A DNA stretch of 64,000 bases. It comes from Capitulum mitella (Eukaryota; Arthropoda; Thecostraca; Pollicipedomorpha; Pollicipedidae). This document shows, piece by piece, positions 1-11,089 of this stretch; positions within the stretch are counted from its first letter, which is position 1; each line of letters opens with the position of its first letter. The stretch covers positions 28,851,201-28,915,200 of the forward strand of contig CP099846.1 in assembly GCA_030062745.1 (NCBI GenBank). Reading direction: 5' to 3'. The translations under genes were made by a program, and so were the position numbers. The notes beneath the pieces were generated by a model, which was given only the letters and a program-made list of their open reading frames with translations, was not told the origin of the DNA and did not search any database.

Positions 1-1326
1 CCCATCTTTCTGAAACACACAGACGTTCGAAGTCAATGAGACTACAACAGAACTACCACCACATGTCCACGAATAAATAAAGTTTTAGTTGTAGGACGCA
101 CCCAGGCTGATCGTCAGTAGCTGTACATAACCTTCCGTGAGGCGTGCCCTGGTGGCCATCTACAGAACCTTCTTCCGTGTACCATCGCAACCATTTTATT
201 TATTTGTTTATTTGTATGTTTACCTTTAGGTTGTTTCCGGCCAAGGTCTGAAGGCATAAGGACAAGGGCTACTTCTAAGGCTTTCGCCACCCGCCAACGG
301 CGCGCTCAGCATTTTCCAAGAATTAGTTAGGTCTTCGGCCGGGGGGCTACCAATTTCAGGGAGCTTCCTCGTTCGGCAGCTTGCATTGCGTTTGCTTCGC
401 AATCAGCGGCGAAACTCGGGATTTTGTTAACTGGAAGGGCTTAGGCCAGGGGTGCTGTTTTGACTGAATAATTGGGGGAGGGGGCGAGACGCCGGCCGGA
501 CAAGCTATCCACCCTCGAAATGTAAGTTCCTTAATAGATTAAGTCCACTTTATTTTAACCGACGGCAATTTTTTTTTTGCTATCATTTATCAAGTATCAG
601 ACTATGATTGCCTTGTGAAAACTGGGAGAAAATGTTGAGGGGCCAAAATCACCTCTAGAGAGGTCAAGACCCACATGGAAGGGGGCACGGCCCGCGCCCA
701 AAGATACAGATCAACACCCCTGGCTAAGGCCAGGGCCAAGGTGCTAGGTTTTCGGCTAGGGAAGGGCTCCGATTTCACTGGAGCGACACCTGCACTTCGT
801 CTGGTTTGGTAACCGCGAGTTACGAAGTGAGATTCGAATGTGGCTGCTTGCTGAGTTTCGCCTTTCCCGTGACGACCAATGGGAGAGATGGGGTTGGTGT
901 GGACTCGCAAGTCGCTGTTACGTGCGTTCGTGGGCTCTGCCAAAGGAGGGTGGAGGATGCTTCCCCTCCCACCGTATATTTTGGGGATTATACTTCCAAT
1001 AACTGCCGAATGTAGGCTCCAGTATTTATACCCGAATAGTTTGTGCTGTGGTTGCTGGATATTGCAAGAAAAGGCATATACTTCGTTTGGCGCTTTTCCT
1101 TCCTGCTGTTGAATCTGGAAGTAAATGGCAACCATACTGATGTTCAAAAATGATGCAATCCGAGGCTGGGGTATGCACGGGCACCTGCATAATGGCGTTT
1201 GTACAACGGCTTCAGAATCGGGATAAATATAAGAGATGTCTTCAATAAAAACGTATTCGTATTTTGTATGTTATCGCATACTAGTAAACTGAAATGCCGG
1301 AAAACACGGAAACTTGTGTTCTTATT
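1..1326. other. Stretch without recognisable gene
   Basis: I see no protein family, RNA gene or complete mobile element here. An open frame of 181 codons runs on the minus strand (602-1147), but it has no recognisable motif and its composition gives no sign of selection. Several short G-rich patches (around 340 and 470) resemble ends of decayed MITEs, but no matching partner end was found. Confidence 0.4.
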
Positions 1327-1330
1327 TTAA

Positions 1331-2530
1331 CCGTATTCCCGGCAGGGGGGGCTGAATCCGCCCCCCCTCGGGTTTTTTGCTTGTCAATTCCAGGCTTTCT
1401 AACGCAGCTTCACGAAACTTGGTCACTTTTCCTAGCTATTCTTTCTACGCGCTGTGACAAAATTTAACAATTCTACATTGCTCAGGGGCGGAGCCAGGCA
1501 ACGTTTTTGGGAGGCACCTCAGGCAATTTTTGGCCCTGTTGAGGGTAAAAGAAAAATGTCTGCCAAAAACAGAGTTTTTAAGATAGAACTTAAAACCTTA
1601 TATCGATGTATAGATAAATAGTTGGGCAATGTGCACACAAAATTTTGTTTGTCTGAGGTCACTTAACAAGGTCGGGTCAAGGTCAAAAGTCAAAATTTGT
1701 TTTTTTGCAATCATTTCGACGCCGTCCTTTCAAATGCCAAACCCGGAAAATATGTGACGAAAAAAGGTGCCCTCTACTTTTGTACCACGTTTCAGCTTGA
1801 CATCAGGTCGGGTCACGGAGCTATGACCTAAAATATCAGTGCGCGTATCCTATTTCGCAATAGCAATAAAATGAAATTTTTGGAATAGAGTGAATTCAAA
1901 TGATTGAAAACGTTTACAGATAATATTAAATGCACACGAGATCATTCCAAATGACCCCAAGGTCACTGGAGGCCATTTAAGGTCAAAGGTCACAAGTTGA
2001 TCTGAGAAACGTGTGACCATGACAGTTCCCCCTTTTTCATGTCCCTGGCACCGCCTATGCTAACATTATACAAACATTTTAATGCGATTTTTACTTCTTT
2101 AGCATATCACGACTAGCAGAAGCCAAAAAAGTGTTTTTACCTTTTTTGTTCATTCTGTTGTTACAAAACTAATCCTCCTATTTTTGAAACTCTGTGAACG
2201 CCCATGAATTTTCCCAAAATTTCAGATTTGCGGACCCATGGTAAAAGCCCTATCCATAATCTCTCGAATTCATGCCAGTTTCATTAAAATCGGTCCATAA
2301 ACAACGGAGTTATAAGAAGTCCAAAAGTACCCCCTATTTCTACATTTTTGCCCCCCTGTATTCACAAATTTTGAAATTTTGATTTTTTTAAATGTAGTTC
2401 ACGTCACGGCAAATCGATTGCCGTTTGTTGCGATGAAATCGGACGAGTAGTTCTCGAGATCTCAGGGGGGGGCCGAATCCGCCCCCCCTGCCGGGAATCG
2501 GCCATACCGTCTAGCCCTCCGGGAATAGGG
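1331..2530 (-). mobile_element. TTAA family A element, copy 1 (complete, non-autonomous)
   Basis: The element is flanked on both sides by TTAA (1327-1330 and 2531-2534), which is its target duplication. Its termini are CCGTATTCCCGG on the left and, read inward from the right, CCCTATTCCCGG, so they form an inverted repeat. Just inside each end lies a hairpin with a G-run/C-run stem around a GGATTC-type loop (about 1345-1368 and 2464-2492). The 1.2-kb interior has no open frame of useful length, so the element must be moved in trans. Six other copies occur in the window. TTAA duplication with CCC termini is known from piggyBac-type elements and TTAA duplication also from Kolobok; which enzyme moves this family is inference. 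Confidence 0.85.
1980..1992 (+). promoter_or_regulatory. DR1 nuclear-receptor-type motif in family A copy 1
   Basis: The sequence is AGGTCA-A-AGGTCA, a perfect direct repeat with one-base spacing. RXR heterodimers and HNF4-type receptors are known to bind DR1. It closes a cluster of GGTCA half-sites that starts near 1959. The same motif is kept in other copies of the family. Binding is not shown by sequence alone. Confidence 0.6.
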
Positions 2531-2534
2531 TTAA

Positions 2535-3353
2535 TATCGTTTGCTAAAGATGGAACGGGAAGGCATTGACGGAACCACGGGGCAGGTAATCTGCGAGTTG
2601 GCGTCTTCCCCATTCAAAATCATTGCCCTTGACGGTGGAACCACAGGTAGCGATGGTGCAACCAACGTTGCAGGAAACTCGTCTTGGCGGTCAAACTTTC
2701 GTCATTTTCCAAAACGAAAGCTTAGCTGTCGGAAAACTTAAGCATGAGAAAGGGAGTAGGTGTAGTAGTAGGCGAAGAACAGGTTAGGTTGGTAAGGTAA
2801 GGTATTATTAGGTTTGAATATGTATTTAAAAGATGCGAACAGACACAGGTTGTGCGCAATCTGCTTGTTTGTTTGTTTGTTTTCTGACTTCTTTTTCCGC
2901 ACATCAGTCAAGATTGGCCACAAGCGTCGTATTCGGTCTGGCTAGCGAGTAGTGGCTTCCTCAGCTGTCGTTGGTAGCGCCACTGTCAGGTTTTTTGTGA
3001 GGTGAAGCCAACTCGTCTAATACTGGCTTCGGTGATCTTGTCTCCCAACAGTGCAAAAATCTCAACATTAACCCTGTCTGACATTGCACGGTAAATAATG
3101 AGTTGAAAATTAGCGTTTGCCTCCCCCGACTTCAGCTATGACAGATTTGGATGGGATATAGCTGGGACAATGGCGGTTTTGTCGTTACCGTTGTACAGGT
3201 GATGCAGGTCGAATACAAGCATGACGATAGTTATTTGCAAAGGCATTAATCAAACTCGTTTAATCCGTACTTTCCGAAATCGAAAGCGGAGCGCATAACG
3301 TGTCGGTGTAACCTTCGAATGCAGTTATACTTTGGTGTCGGGTCAGGTCAAGC
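2535..3353. other. Stretch without recognisable gene
   Basis: No supported gene. Short open frames on both strands (2404-2923) run partly into the neighbouring transposon and have no family features. A short GTTT-type run lies near 2868-2882. Confidence 0.4.
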
Positions 3354-3582
3354 GCCATGATAGCCTAATGGATGGGGAGCCGGACAACAGATCCGGTGCA
3401 TGGCAGGAACTGGGTTCGAGACCAGGAGCGGGCACGTGTATCTGGCCCGAGACCGAAAGCATCAGCCAGGCACGCGCCGGCCGCCGGCCGCTTTACCGTG
3501 CCGGTCATGGAATTGCACGGCACGGCAAAGATCCTCCAGTGTCATCTGGTTCGGTGCTTGGTGCAAAGTCACTTTACATTTG

Positions 3583-3637
<55 letters not shown>

Positions 3638-3640
3638 GTC
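3354..3640 (+). mobile_element. tRNA-derived SINE
   Basis: The head is tRNA-like. Box A is TAGCCTAATGG (3361-3371) and box B is GGTTCGAGACC (3413-3423), each matching the RNA polymerase III consensus, with 41 bases between them. Between the boxes is a five-base-pair stem CCGGA/TCCGG around a seven-base loop CAACAGA, exactly the size of an anticodon arm. The loop lacks the usual T at position 33 and only part of the acceptor stem pairs, so this is a retroposon head and not a working tRNA. A GC-rich body of unknown origin follows and the unit ends in a (TA)n tail, as many SINEs do. It encodes no protein and would depend on a LINE. No second copy was noticed in the window. Confidence 0.72.
3587..3634. 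repeat. (TA)n microsatellite, SINE tail
   Basis: An uninterrupted run of about 24 TA units forms the end of the SINE. The short open frames that cross it are produced by the repeat. Confidence 0.95.
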
Positions 3641-4690
3641 CCAACCCTCGCGCGCATTGTATGATTTTGAAGCGAGAGGGAAGTTACGTTGCATCGTTAT
3701 CGAAATACAAGCGTATTTTATCCATGCTCTACTGTAAAAAAACGACCTGCCATGTGCAAACATAAGACGAAATTCCGTAGTTTTCTAGTTGCCTAGATCG
3801 GTTTCTAGGGCAACTTTTGCTATAGCCCCGAATTAAAATGGCGTGGCAGAGTCCCTGCGGGTGTCTCAGAATAATGTAACATCGAAAGTAACATGGGCAG
3901 TAATTCGGAAAGGAAAGTCGCAGTAGTAGCAGTAGAAAGTAGTAAAGTAAAAGAGGCTTGCACCACAACTGCTTCCATGCTGAAAAGAATTAAGTGGCCT
4001 GAAGAGTCTTTCTAGTCTTCTAGTCATCCACATAACGTGAACACTTCTAGAGTCTCTTGAGTCGGAAACATGTGTCAAGAAAGCTCGAAGTCTGGTCTGT
4101 TGCGGGGTTTTGCGCTTTTTAGGGCGCGTTGACTTTTAGGCTCACAACGCTCCCGAAGGTACTGGAAGCTAGGACGCAAGCATCGTCCATGAAGTCTCCT
4201 TTGCAACAACGGCATGTGGTCTGGGGACCGATCATGGCCGAGTTAAAGATACGTTAACGGAGGCTGATGAGCAGGCGAAGTCATGTATGTTTTATGGTCA
4301 ATACAGGAGTAATGTGCGGCGATGTGCAGTGCTATGATTCGCAATGTAGCCATATGTGTAAATAACGGCGATTTCCGCACACGTCAGAATATGTATATTG
4401 TATATTGCGTATTTTGTATATGTATATTGTATGTATATTGTATATATTGCGATCAGCTTGATGTGTCATCTTTCTCCATACATCGATTTAGACACGGCCT
4501 AAATTGGTGCGGCGCCTTCTAAGTGGTGTCGAATCGCACAACATGCGTACAAGAACGCAGCGGCAAAAGGGTGTCCATGGAAGTGAGAAACTAAACCAAA
4601 ATTGTTTGTTCTCATATACACTTATGGACACCAGTTTTAGTTCGTTATAAAATGACACACAATATTGAATGTCGTCGGATATGAAGGCCT
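3641..4690. other. Stretch without recognisable gene
   Basis: No supported gene or element. Around 4388-4450 there is a TGTATATTG-rich patch, a decayed microsatellite. Confidence 0.4.
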
Positions 4691-4694
4691 CAGA

Positions 4695-5340
4695 GGTGTG
4701 TTTATGTTCTCCACAGGCCCGCGGAGGCGCTCTTGAGAGCCCAGCACGGCTCACTCTTGGGCCGGCAGAGGGCATCCTTACAGGACACCATGGGCTCATT
4801 TGCTGGCCGGAGGCTGCAGGGTCTGTTTTACAGATCCGCAGGGGCCTATTTGGGGGTCAACATAAGGGGCCATTTAGAGGGTCATCTTCACAGGCCCGCA
4901 GGGCTCCTCTACAGGCCGTCAGGGGATCGGCAGGCCTACAGAGGGCCCCATTACGGCTCTGCAGGTTGACCCTCAATAGGACAACAAGGCGTCCCTCTGG
5001 CCTGTGATGCTGTCAGCAGAGGGACACTTCAGAAGCCAGCAGGAGGCCATCTTAAGGCCCGGAGGAGAGCTCTTTACAGGCGAGCACGGTTCCTTCATAG
5101 GCCAACAGGCCGCCCTTCACAGGCCTGCAGGGGTCATTTACAGGCCGGCAGGGGACACCTGCTGGTCCGTAGAAGAACTCTTTACAGGCCAGCAAGGTTT
5201 CTGTCCGTAGAAGAGCTCTTTACAAGCCAGCAAGGTTTCTCTCTATCGGCCAACAGGGAACCCTGAACAAACCGGCATGAGTCCCTTCTTTATAGGTCTC
5301 TCTGCAGTTCTATTGGTGTACCATCTGCAGGGCAAGACAG
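4695..5340. repeat. GC-rich degenerate tandem repeat, unit about 29 bp
   Basis: Variants of TTTACAGGCCAGCAGGGGCC recur every 28-33 bases through this stretch. Units are strongly diverged, so the array is old. It resumes at 6583 after a family A insertion, and the same unit type reappears at 50780-50900. Open frames here (for example 4669-5007) are side effects of the repeat. Confidence 0.7.
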
Positions 5341-5372
5341 GATCACTGTACGGGCTGGTCGAGGTCCCTTAA

Positions 5373-6578
5373 CCCTATTCCCGGCAAGGGGGGGGGGCTG
5401 AATCCGCCCCCCCCCCTCGGGATTTTTGCTTGCCAATTCCAGGCTTTTTAACGCAGCTTCACAAAACTTGGTGACTTTTCCTAGCTATTCTTTCTACGCG
5501 CTGTGACGAAATTTCAAAATTCTACTTTGCTCAGGACCGGAGCCAGGCAACGTTTTTGAGAGGCACCTCAGGCAATTTTTGGCCATGTTGAGGGTAAAAG
5601 AAAAATGTCTGCCAAAAACAGAGTTTTTAAGATAGAACTTAAAACCTTATATCGATGTATAGATAAATAGTTGGGCAATGTGCAGACAAAACTTTGTTTG
5701 TCTCAGGTCACTTTACAAGGTCAGGCCAAGGTCAAAAGTCAAATTTTTTTCGCAATAATTTCGGCGCCGTTTTTTTAAATGCCAAACCCGGAATACATAT
5801 GACGTAGAAGGGTGCCCTCTACTTGTGTACCAAGATTCAGCTTGATATCAGGTCGGGTCACGGAGCTATGACCTAAAATGTCAGTGCGCGTATCCTATAT
5901 CGCGATAGCCATAAAATGAAATTTTTGGAATAGAGTGAATTCGAATGATTGAAAACGTTTACAGATAATATCAAATGCACACGAGATCATTCCAAGTGAC
6001 CCCAAGGCCACTGGAGGTCATTTAAGGTCAAAGGTCACAAGTTGATCTGAAGAACGTGTGACCATGACAGTTCCCCCTTTTCATGTCCCTGGCACCGCCT
6101 TTGCTAACATTATACAAACAATGTAATGTGGTTTTTACTTCTTTAGCATAGCATGACTAGCAGCAGCCAAAAAAGTGTTTTTACCTTTTTTGTTCATTCA
6201 TTTATTAGAAAACTAATCCTCTTATTTTTGAAACCCTGTGAACGCCCATGAATTTTCTCAAAATTTCAGATTTGTATATTTATGGTAAAAGCCCTATCCA
6301 TAATCTCTCGATGCATACCAATTTTATTGAAATCGGTCTATAAACAACGGAGTTATAAGAAGTCCAAAAGTACCCCCCATTTTGACATTTTTGCCCCCCT
6401 GCATCCACAAATTTCGAAATTTTGAATTTTTTTATGAAAGCGTAGTTCACGTCACGGCAAATCGATTGCCATTTGTTGCGATGAAATTGGACGAGTAGTT
6501 CTCGAGATCTCAGGGGGGGCCGAATCCGCCTCCCCCTGCCGGGAATCGACCATACCGTCTAGCCCTCCGGGAATAGGG
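5373..6578 (-). mobile_element. TTAA family A element, copy 2 (complete)
   Basis: TTAA flanks both ends (5369-5372 and 6579-6582). The left end reads CCCTATTCCCGG; the right end read inward starts CCCTATTCCCGGAGGGC. Both ends carry the G-run/C-run hairpin. It has the same orientation and about the same length as copy 1 and aligns to it throughout with scattered substitutions. It interrupts the GC-rich tandem repeat, whose units continue on the far side, so the repeat is older than the insertion. Confidence 0.88.
6025..6037 (+). promoter_or_regulatory. DR1 motif in family A copy 2
   Basis: AGGTCA-A-AGGTCA is perfect here, at the position that corresponds to the DR1 of copy 1. A further half-site GGTCA lies nine bases upstream. 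Confidence 0.6.
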
Positions 6579-6582
6579 TTAA

Positions 6583-6720
6583 AAGGTCTCTCGGAGAGTC
6601 CTGCACAGGCCAGCAGGAGCCCTCTTTACAGGCTACAAAGACTTTCCTTTGCATGCCAACAGAAACTCCCTAGCAGTGAAGTAGCCCCTTAGTAGACAAG
6701 GCCCCTAATAATGGTGTCCC
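6583..6720. repeat. Continuation of the GC-rich tandem repeat
   Basis: Units such as ACAGGCCAGCAGGAGCCC continue the array that family A copy 2 split. They become unrecognisable by about 6720. Confidence 0.6.
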
Positions 6721-8269
6721 AATGCAGAGTAATAGTAACAATATAATGTAACAGTAATAATGCGGAGGTGCGCCGTTTAACCCTAATCCGGGGACACTCC
6801 GCGCTCTGCGCTGATGAGGCGTCCTCCATGCTGACGAAGGGGCTCCAGTCCCGTAGCCCCTCCCTCCCGGTTTTTCGCCTATGGGTTGAGAAATGCTTTT
6901 CCTCACTCAGATGAAACTGAATTGTTCATGCCTGGCCCTGCAGGCTATTGCAGGCCTACGCATGCGAGTCTTGGCGCTCAGTGTAGCAGTGGTGAGAAGT
7001 TATCTTCAGAAAGATTGCCCATTTTTGCCCATTTTTAGTCACCTACCTCTGTTTTCCCAATGACAAGCACTGACGGATCCAGAGGCCAGGTTAGGTGGAG
7101 GCATGGTAAATTTTCCCTCAGGAAACCTAACCTAATTCCAGAATCTGATCTCTCCTCGGATTCCGACCATTTGAGTTTACCATTTCAAAGGGCATACACA
7201 AAATATATGAATTCAGAAGAATGTACGCCCCCGTCATCGAAAACAACGCAAACATTGCGTTTCTTGCTCGATTTTGCAGCAAAGCAGTAAGGACGACATA
7301 CGGCGGAAAAAATGATTCATTCTGACCGTTTTCCGGTACAATGCATTAAATCCTACGACTTTTGCTTGAAAGCCATCGGTGGGCCAAATCGATGACCGTT
7401 CAAATTTTGCTTAAAATTCCGCGAGATGCCCATCACACAACATCACGTTTCTGAGTCCATAACAGATTTTCTGCATCTTTATCACTGCTTATGGAGCGCA
7501 AAGATAACTTTCGGCTGGCAGGTGATTGAACCACTCTGAACACTTTAAGTCCGTTTTCAGTATTCGAGTCGTGTAAGGCGCGTCACATAATTTCGGTGGC
7601 CCCTGGCGACACAGTTTTCAATGCTCAAGCGAAATTGCATGTTGCTGGAATCTACCGGTGAGCGGTTTTGTCTGAACATCGAATCCTGGGCAGATATGTT
7701 ACATGATGGACATCCTTTCACAGAATTTCATGTCTGGTGTAGGGGGATAGAATACCATGTTCAAAGTCTTTGGGATTGAATACACTACTTCCCCCCCCCC
7801 AAAAAAACGGCATGAACAGAGTGTTTGCCCTCATACCTCATGCAAGATGCATCCAAACGACTCAAAACGTGCAACTTTAAGTATGCCGTTATGCGGACTT
7901 TCCAGTGAGAAGTCGGGCGATAGGTTTTCATAACTACGGGACCGTAATGGTATGTTGGGAGTGTTAATAAGTAAAATACACGAGTGCATATGGGAAAGTC
8001 CCTATACAACCAACCTTTCCAAGCCTGAAGCCGAGTGTTTTGGAGGGCCAGAAGTGCCCCTTTCCCCTTTAACTGCGTCTCCTACTATGACGCGGTATGG
8101 TAACCACTAGAAAATGCACTGGTTTCGAGATTTTTCTTGATGAGTAAAACAGAAATTGCCATAAAACGTGGAAAAACACCATACTGTAAGAAGCTTCAAG
8201 CTCAACATATCCAAACATCTTCATTTCATTGTCATCGAATGTGCCACTTCAGGCTGGGCGTTTGGAGGG
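6721..8269. other. Stretch with a lone TTAACCCT end
   Basis: At 6777-6793 the sequence TTAACCCTAATCCGGGG resembles a further TTAA-type terminus, but I found no matching partner, so it may be a truncated or unrelated piece. The rest, including a 76-codon frame at 7060-7290, shows no recognisable gene. A C-run followed by an A-run lies near 7791-7807. Confidence 0.35.
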
Positions 8270-8425
8270 GGGGGGAGACTAGAAGCAGACTTATGCTTGA
8301 TTCCACTTGACCTGAATCATCCCGATTCCACATCCAGGCAGGTGGTTATTATAACCGGAATCTATTCCGAATCCAATTCCAATCTGATCGAAAATGTCTG
8401 ATTCCGAATCTCAATCCGGTTCCAA
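8270..8425. repeat. GATTCC/GAATCC-rich degenerate repeat, locus 1
   Basis: Six-base motifs of the type GATTCC, GAATCC and ATTCCG recur irregularly, for example ATTCCGAATCCAATTCC. A second locus of the same kind lies at 11090-11255. The origin is unknown. Confidence 0.5.
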
Positions 8426-9432
8426 TGTAACAATTGCATTATGCTCATGCGTTAACCCACGCACGACCGTTGGTCGGTTTCGAACATGCGCGACTGGGGG
8501 GGGGGGCAGTTGGCCGCCCCCCTCTAACTCACTAACGGTTGGTCGCACGATAAAAATAAGCATACCGTTGGAAAGCTTGTGACGAATAGAGCTCGAAACT
8601 GGTCTCATGTTTAGTTTTAGATGATCTGTAAGCAATTTACGCCCTATATATGTTTTCTTATAGCCGACTGCATGAGACCAAGAAATGGCCTGAATCTCAA
8701 GGGCTGTGACTAATAGCGCATAGGTAAAGGCACCAGTGCACAAGTAAAGGTCCGCGGATGCCGATAAACGTCTAATTTCACAAACCTGTTCAATATATAC
8801 GCCGAAACGTTGAGTTAAAGACACGGTAATTCTCGCGCCAGCTGTCGGCGTGCGCCTCAGCCGTATGCAGTAACAAATTGACGGGAACTAATTTTAGCGT
8901 TCCTTTATTTTCGCGAAAAAAAGCCTATCTATGTAAATTTTATTGATCTTAGTGGTTCCTGTGATGATTTTTCATGCTTAAGCTTTGGAAAAATTCATTA
9001 GTTACCAACCTACATAACTGGCGGAGCTTTATTCGCGAGAGCCTGTTTATTTGCAAAATATGCTACTTTTTCAAACTTTTTGAGGTTCCTGGTATTACTT
9101 ACGTCTGTGCAAGCTAGTTCTGCAATTTTCTACCCATTCTAAGCATTTCATCGCCGATTTTGACGGTGGTACATTTTGGCTCACTACAGTTATTCGTGAC
9201 CTGACCTCAGGACAATGGCTGGAAGTCATTGATACTTTGCCCAATGACGGTAACTAGATGTCTGCTTCACTCCACACTAAAAATGCTATGAAATATTTCG
9301 TCAATTCCCGAGAAAAACACGACATGTCTTAAAAATGTTTTTTATTACATTTTATTTATTTTGTTATACTTTATTAATATTTTATTATAAAAGAAAAAAT
9401 ATAATATAAAAAATGTCTTAAAAATTGACCTT

Positions 9433-9445
9433 AGGTCAATGACCC
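9433..9445 (+). promoter_or_regulatory. IR1 motif, ecdysone-response-type, family C copy 1
   Basis: AGGTCA-A-TGACCC is an inverted repeat with a one-base spacer. It fits the arthropod EcR/USP consensus RGKTCANTGAMCY in every position. The same site is present at the corresponding place in family C copies 2 and 3 and in the fragment at 15831. Function is not shown. Confidence 0.6.
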
Positions 9446-9584
9446 GGGAAATTCCGAAAAATCTGAAATAGCAGATTCGTTGCATCTATCAGCATCACTA
9501 ATCCCTGAAAGTATTACTGAGATATCTTGTTTTGCGAAAAAGTTAGAGGGCGCTTAACTTTTTTGGACATAGGTCTGTCTGACC

Positions 9585-9596
9585 TGACCTAGGTCA
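9585..9596. promoter_or_regulatory. TGACCTAGGTCA palindrome, family C copy 1
   Basis: Two AGGTCA half-sites face outward with no spacer, inside a run of further half-sites (9576-9625). Copies 2 and 3 keep slightly altered versions (near 48839-48855 and 53251-53266). Confidence 0.5.
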
Positions 9597-9759
9597 GGCA
9601 CCTGACCCGACCTGAGGTCAAAATTTTGACACGAGATGTAGAATTGATGAAGCAAAAGGTACACAAAGTTTCGTGGTTTTGTGTTTGTTTGTTTTCTCTC
9701 AATCCCAGAAAAACCTCAGGGGGGCAGTCAACTGGCCCCCCCAGTCGGGGACAGATTAA

Positions 9760-10949
9760 CTAACATTAGGTATTGATAACCATGCATTTTGCCGCACATC
9801 ACCAGTGCTAAAGTACCGATGAAAATAGATGCGAAATGACATGGTTTCCCGAGTTGCAATGTTTCATGGCACATTTTGTGTTTTATCAAGTTATCCTCCT
9901 TGAATGTGGCATTTAAACTACAGCCATGTTTTCATGGAAAGCTCTATATTGTACCACGTAATTGTGTTCTGCAGTAAATATCAACCCATCCTGAAAATAA
10001 CTTTTAGAGTTTTCGGACATATATTTTCTGCTGGCGCGCATCGAGAACAGGAACAACTGAAAACAATCTTGACATCAGTGGATTCAAGGCAGGTGGGATA
10101 TTATTCAGTTATCAGTTGAACAGGAATTGCAACACTGCGGCGAGGTCTTTGTAACAATCTATGCTCAGGAAAGGTTTCTATTCGAGATCACGACGTGAAA
10201 AAGTATGCGGCTAAATAAAAAAGCTATCGTGGTATATACGCGTCGATTGAGGTTGGACCTTGTGATTGGTGACGTCTTCAGTATCGGAAAGCATTGCCGG
10301 TGCCTGTTGAAGTAAATTAACATTTTTTTATTGCGGCATGTATTTTTCGCCTCGGTGGAAAAAGTAGCAGCCACAGAAAGCTCTGCGTCGTCTTTGCCTA
10401 CGAAAAGGCGTCGTAAGAAGGATGAGGATCAGACGCAATATGAAATTTTGAATACGAACTGCTTTCATAAACAAACATGGACTTGCGTCTTTTAATAATA
10501 TCTATTTCTTAAAGAAATCGAACTAGGAAAGTAAGCACACCGTGTGAACTGCATTAATATTAGCACAGCGTTCCCGCACTATTTACGATGAACAGTTCTG
10601 GCGCTCTTGCAGCGTGCCTGAAGTCATTAACAACCAACATTCGTCACCAGTAAAATACCTATAAGGCGTTGGATGAGGCAATTATATGGTAACACTACCT
10701 ACTCACCAGTTCCTCAAGAGACTGGTGTAAAAGTAATATTTGCGCATACTTTTCTTCCATGTACATCTTGCCTTCAGTTGGAGATCCTTTGTCCTGATAA
10801 CCACTGTTCTAAATGTTGGAACACAACCTCATCCCCAGTTGCCTATCTACCTACCTAACAGACAATGTCCGGCCCACGCAACCGTAAACAAATAGACCAT
10901 CCGACATGAAACTGCTTAAGACTGCACTCAAAGTGAAGTCTTTCGTGCA
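9760..10949. other. Stretch without recognisable gene
   Basis: Nothing supported. Short frames (9904-10374) have no family features. Confidence 0.4.
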
Positions 10950-11042
10950 CATACATGCATAACTAAATGGTTACAACCATTTAGTTATGCATGTATGCAT
11001 AACTAAACATGCATGAACTGCATAACATTAATTATGCAGTTC
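10950..11042. repeat. Two adjacent near-perfect DNA palindromes
   Basis: The first palindrome has 23-base arms, identical after reverse complementing, with a two-base spacer AC (10950-10997). The arm core is ATGCATAACTAAATGGTT. The second has 11-base perfect arms, GAACTGCATAA and TTATGCAGTTC, with a six-base spacer (11015-11042). Part of the first arm, GCATAACTAAA, occurs again between the two. The spacer is too short for a typical microRNA precursor. Cruciform formation, a fossil transposon end or a replication-slip product are all possible. Confidence 0.85.
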
Positions 11043-11089
11043 AATTCCAAAGTAGTCGTAGGTTCAACTGCAACAAGGAGCGGAATCAG

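Larger units (their letters stand above)
8456..9755 (-). mobile_element. TTAA family C element, copy 1
   Basis: TTAA flanks both ends (8452-8455 and 9756-9759). The left end is CCCACGCACGACCG; the right end, read inward, contains CCCCGACTGG after a few decayed bases. G-run/C-run hairpins containing GGCAGT...GGCC sit inside each end (about 8496-8522 and 9718-9744). There is no long open frame. It is related along its whole length to the copies at 48684 and 53103. The interior is full of TGACCT/AGGTCA half-sites. It is longer than the other two copies because of AT-rich extra sequence near 9330-9415. Confidence 0.82.

Noticed and set aside
602-1147. 181-codon minus frame
   Set aside because: No recognisable motif, no splice or promoter context, and no similarity that I can name.
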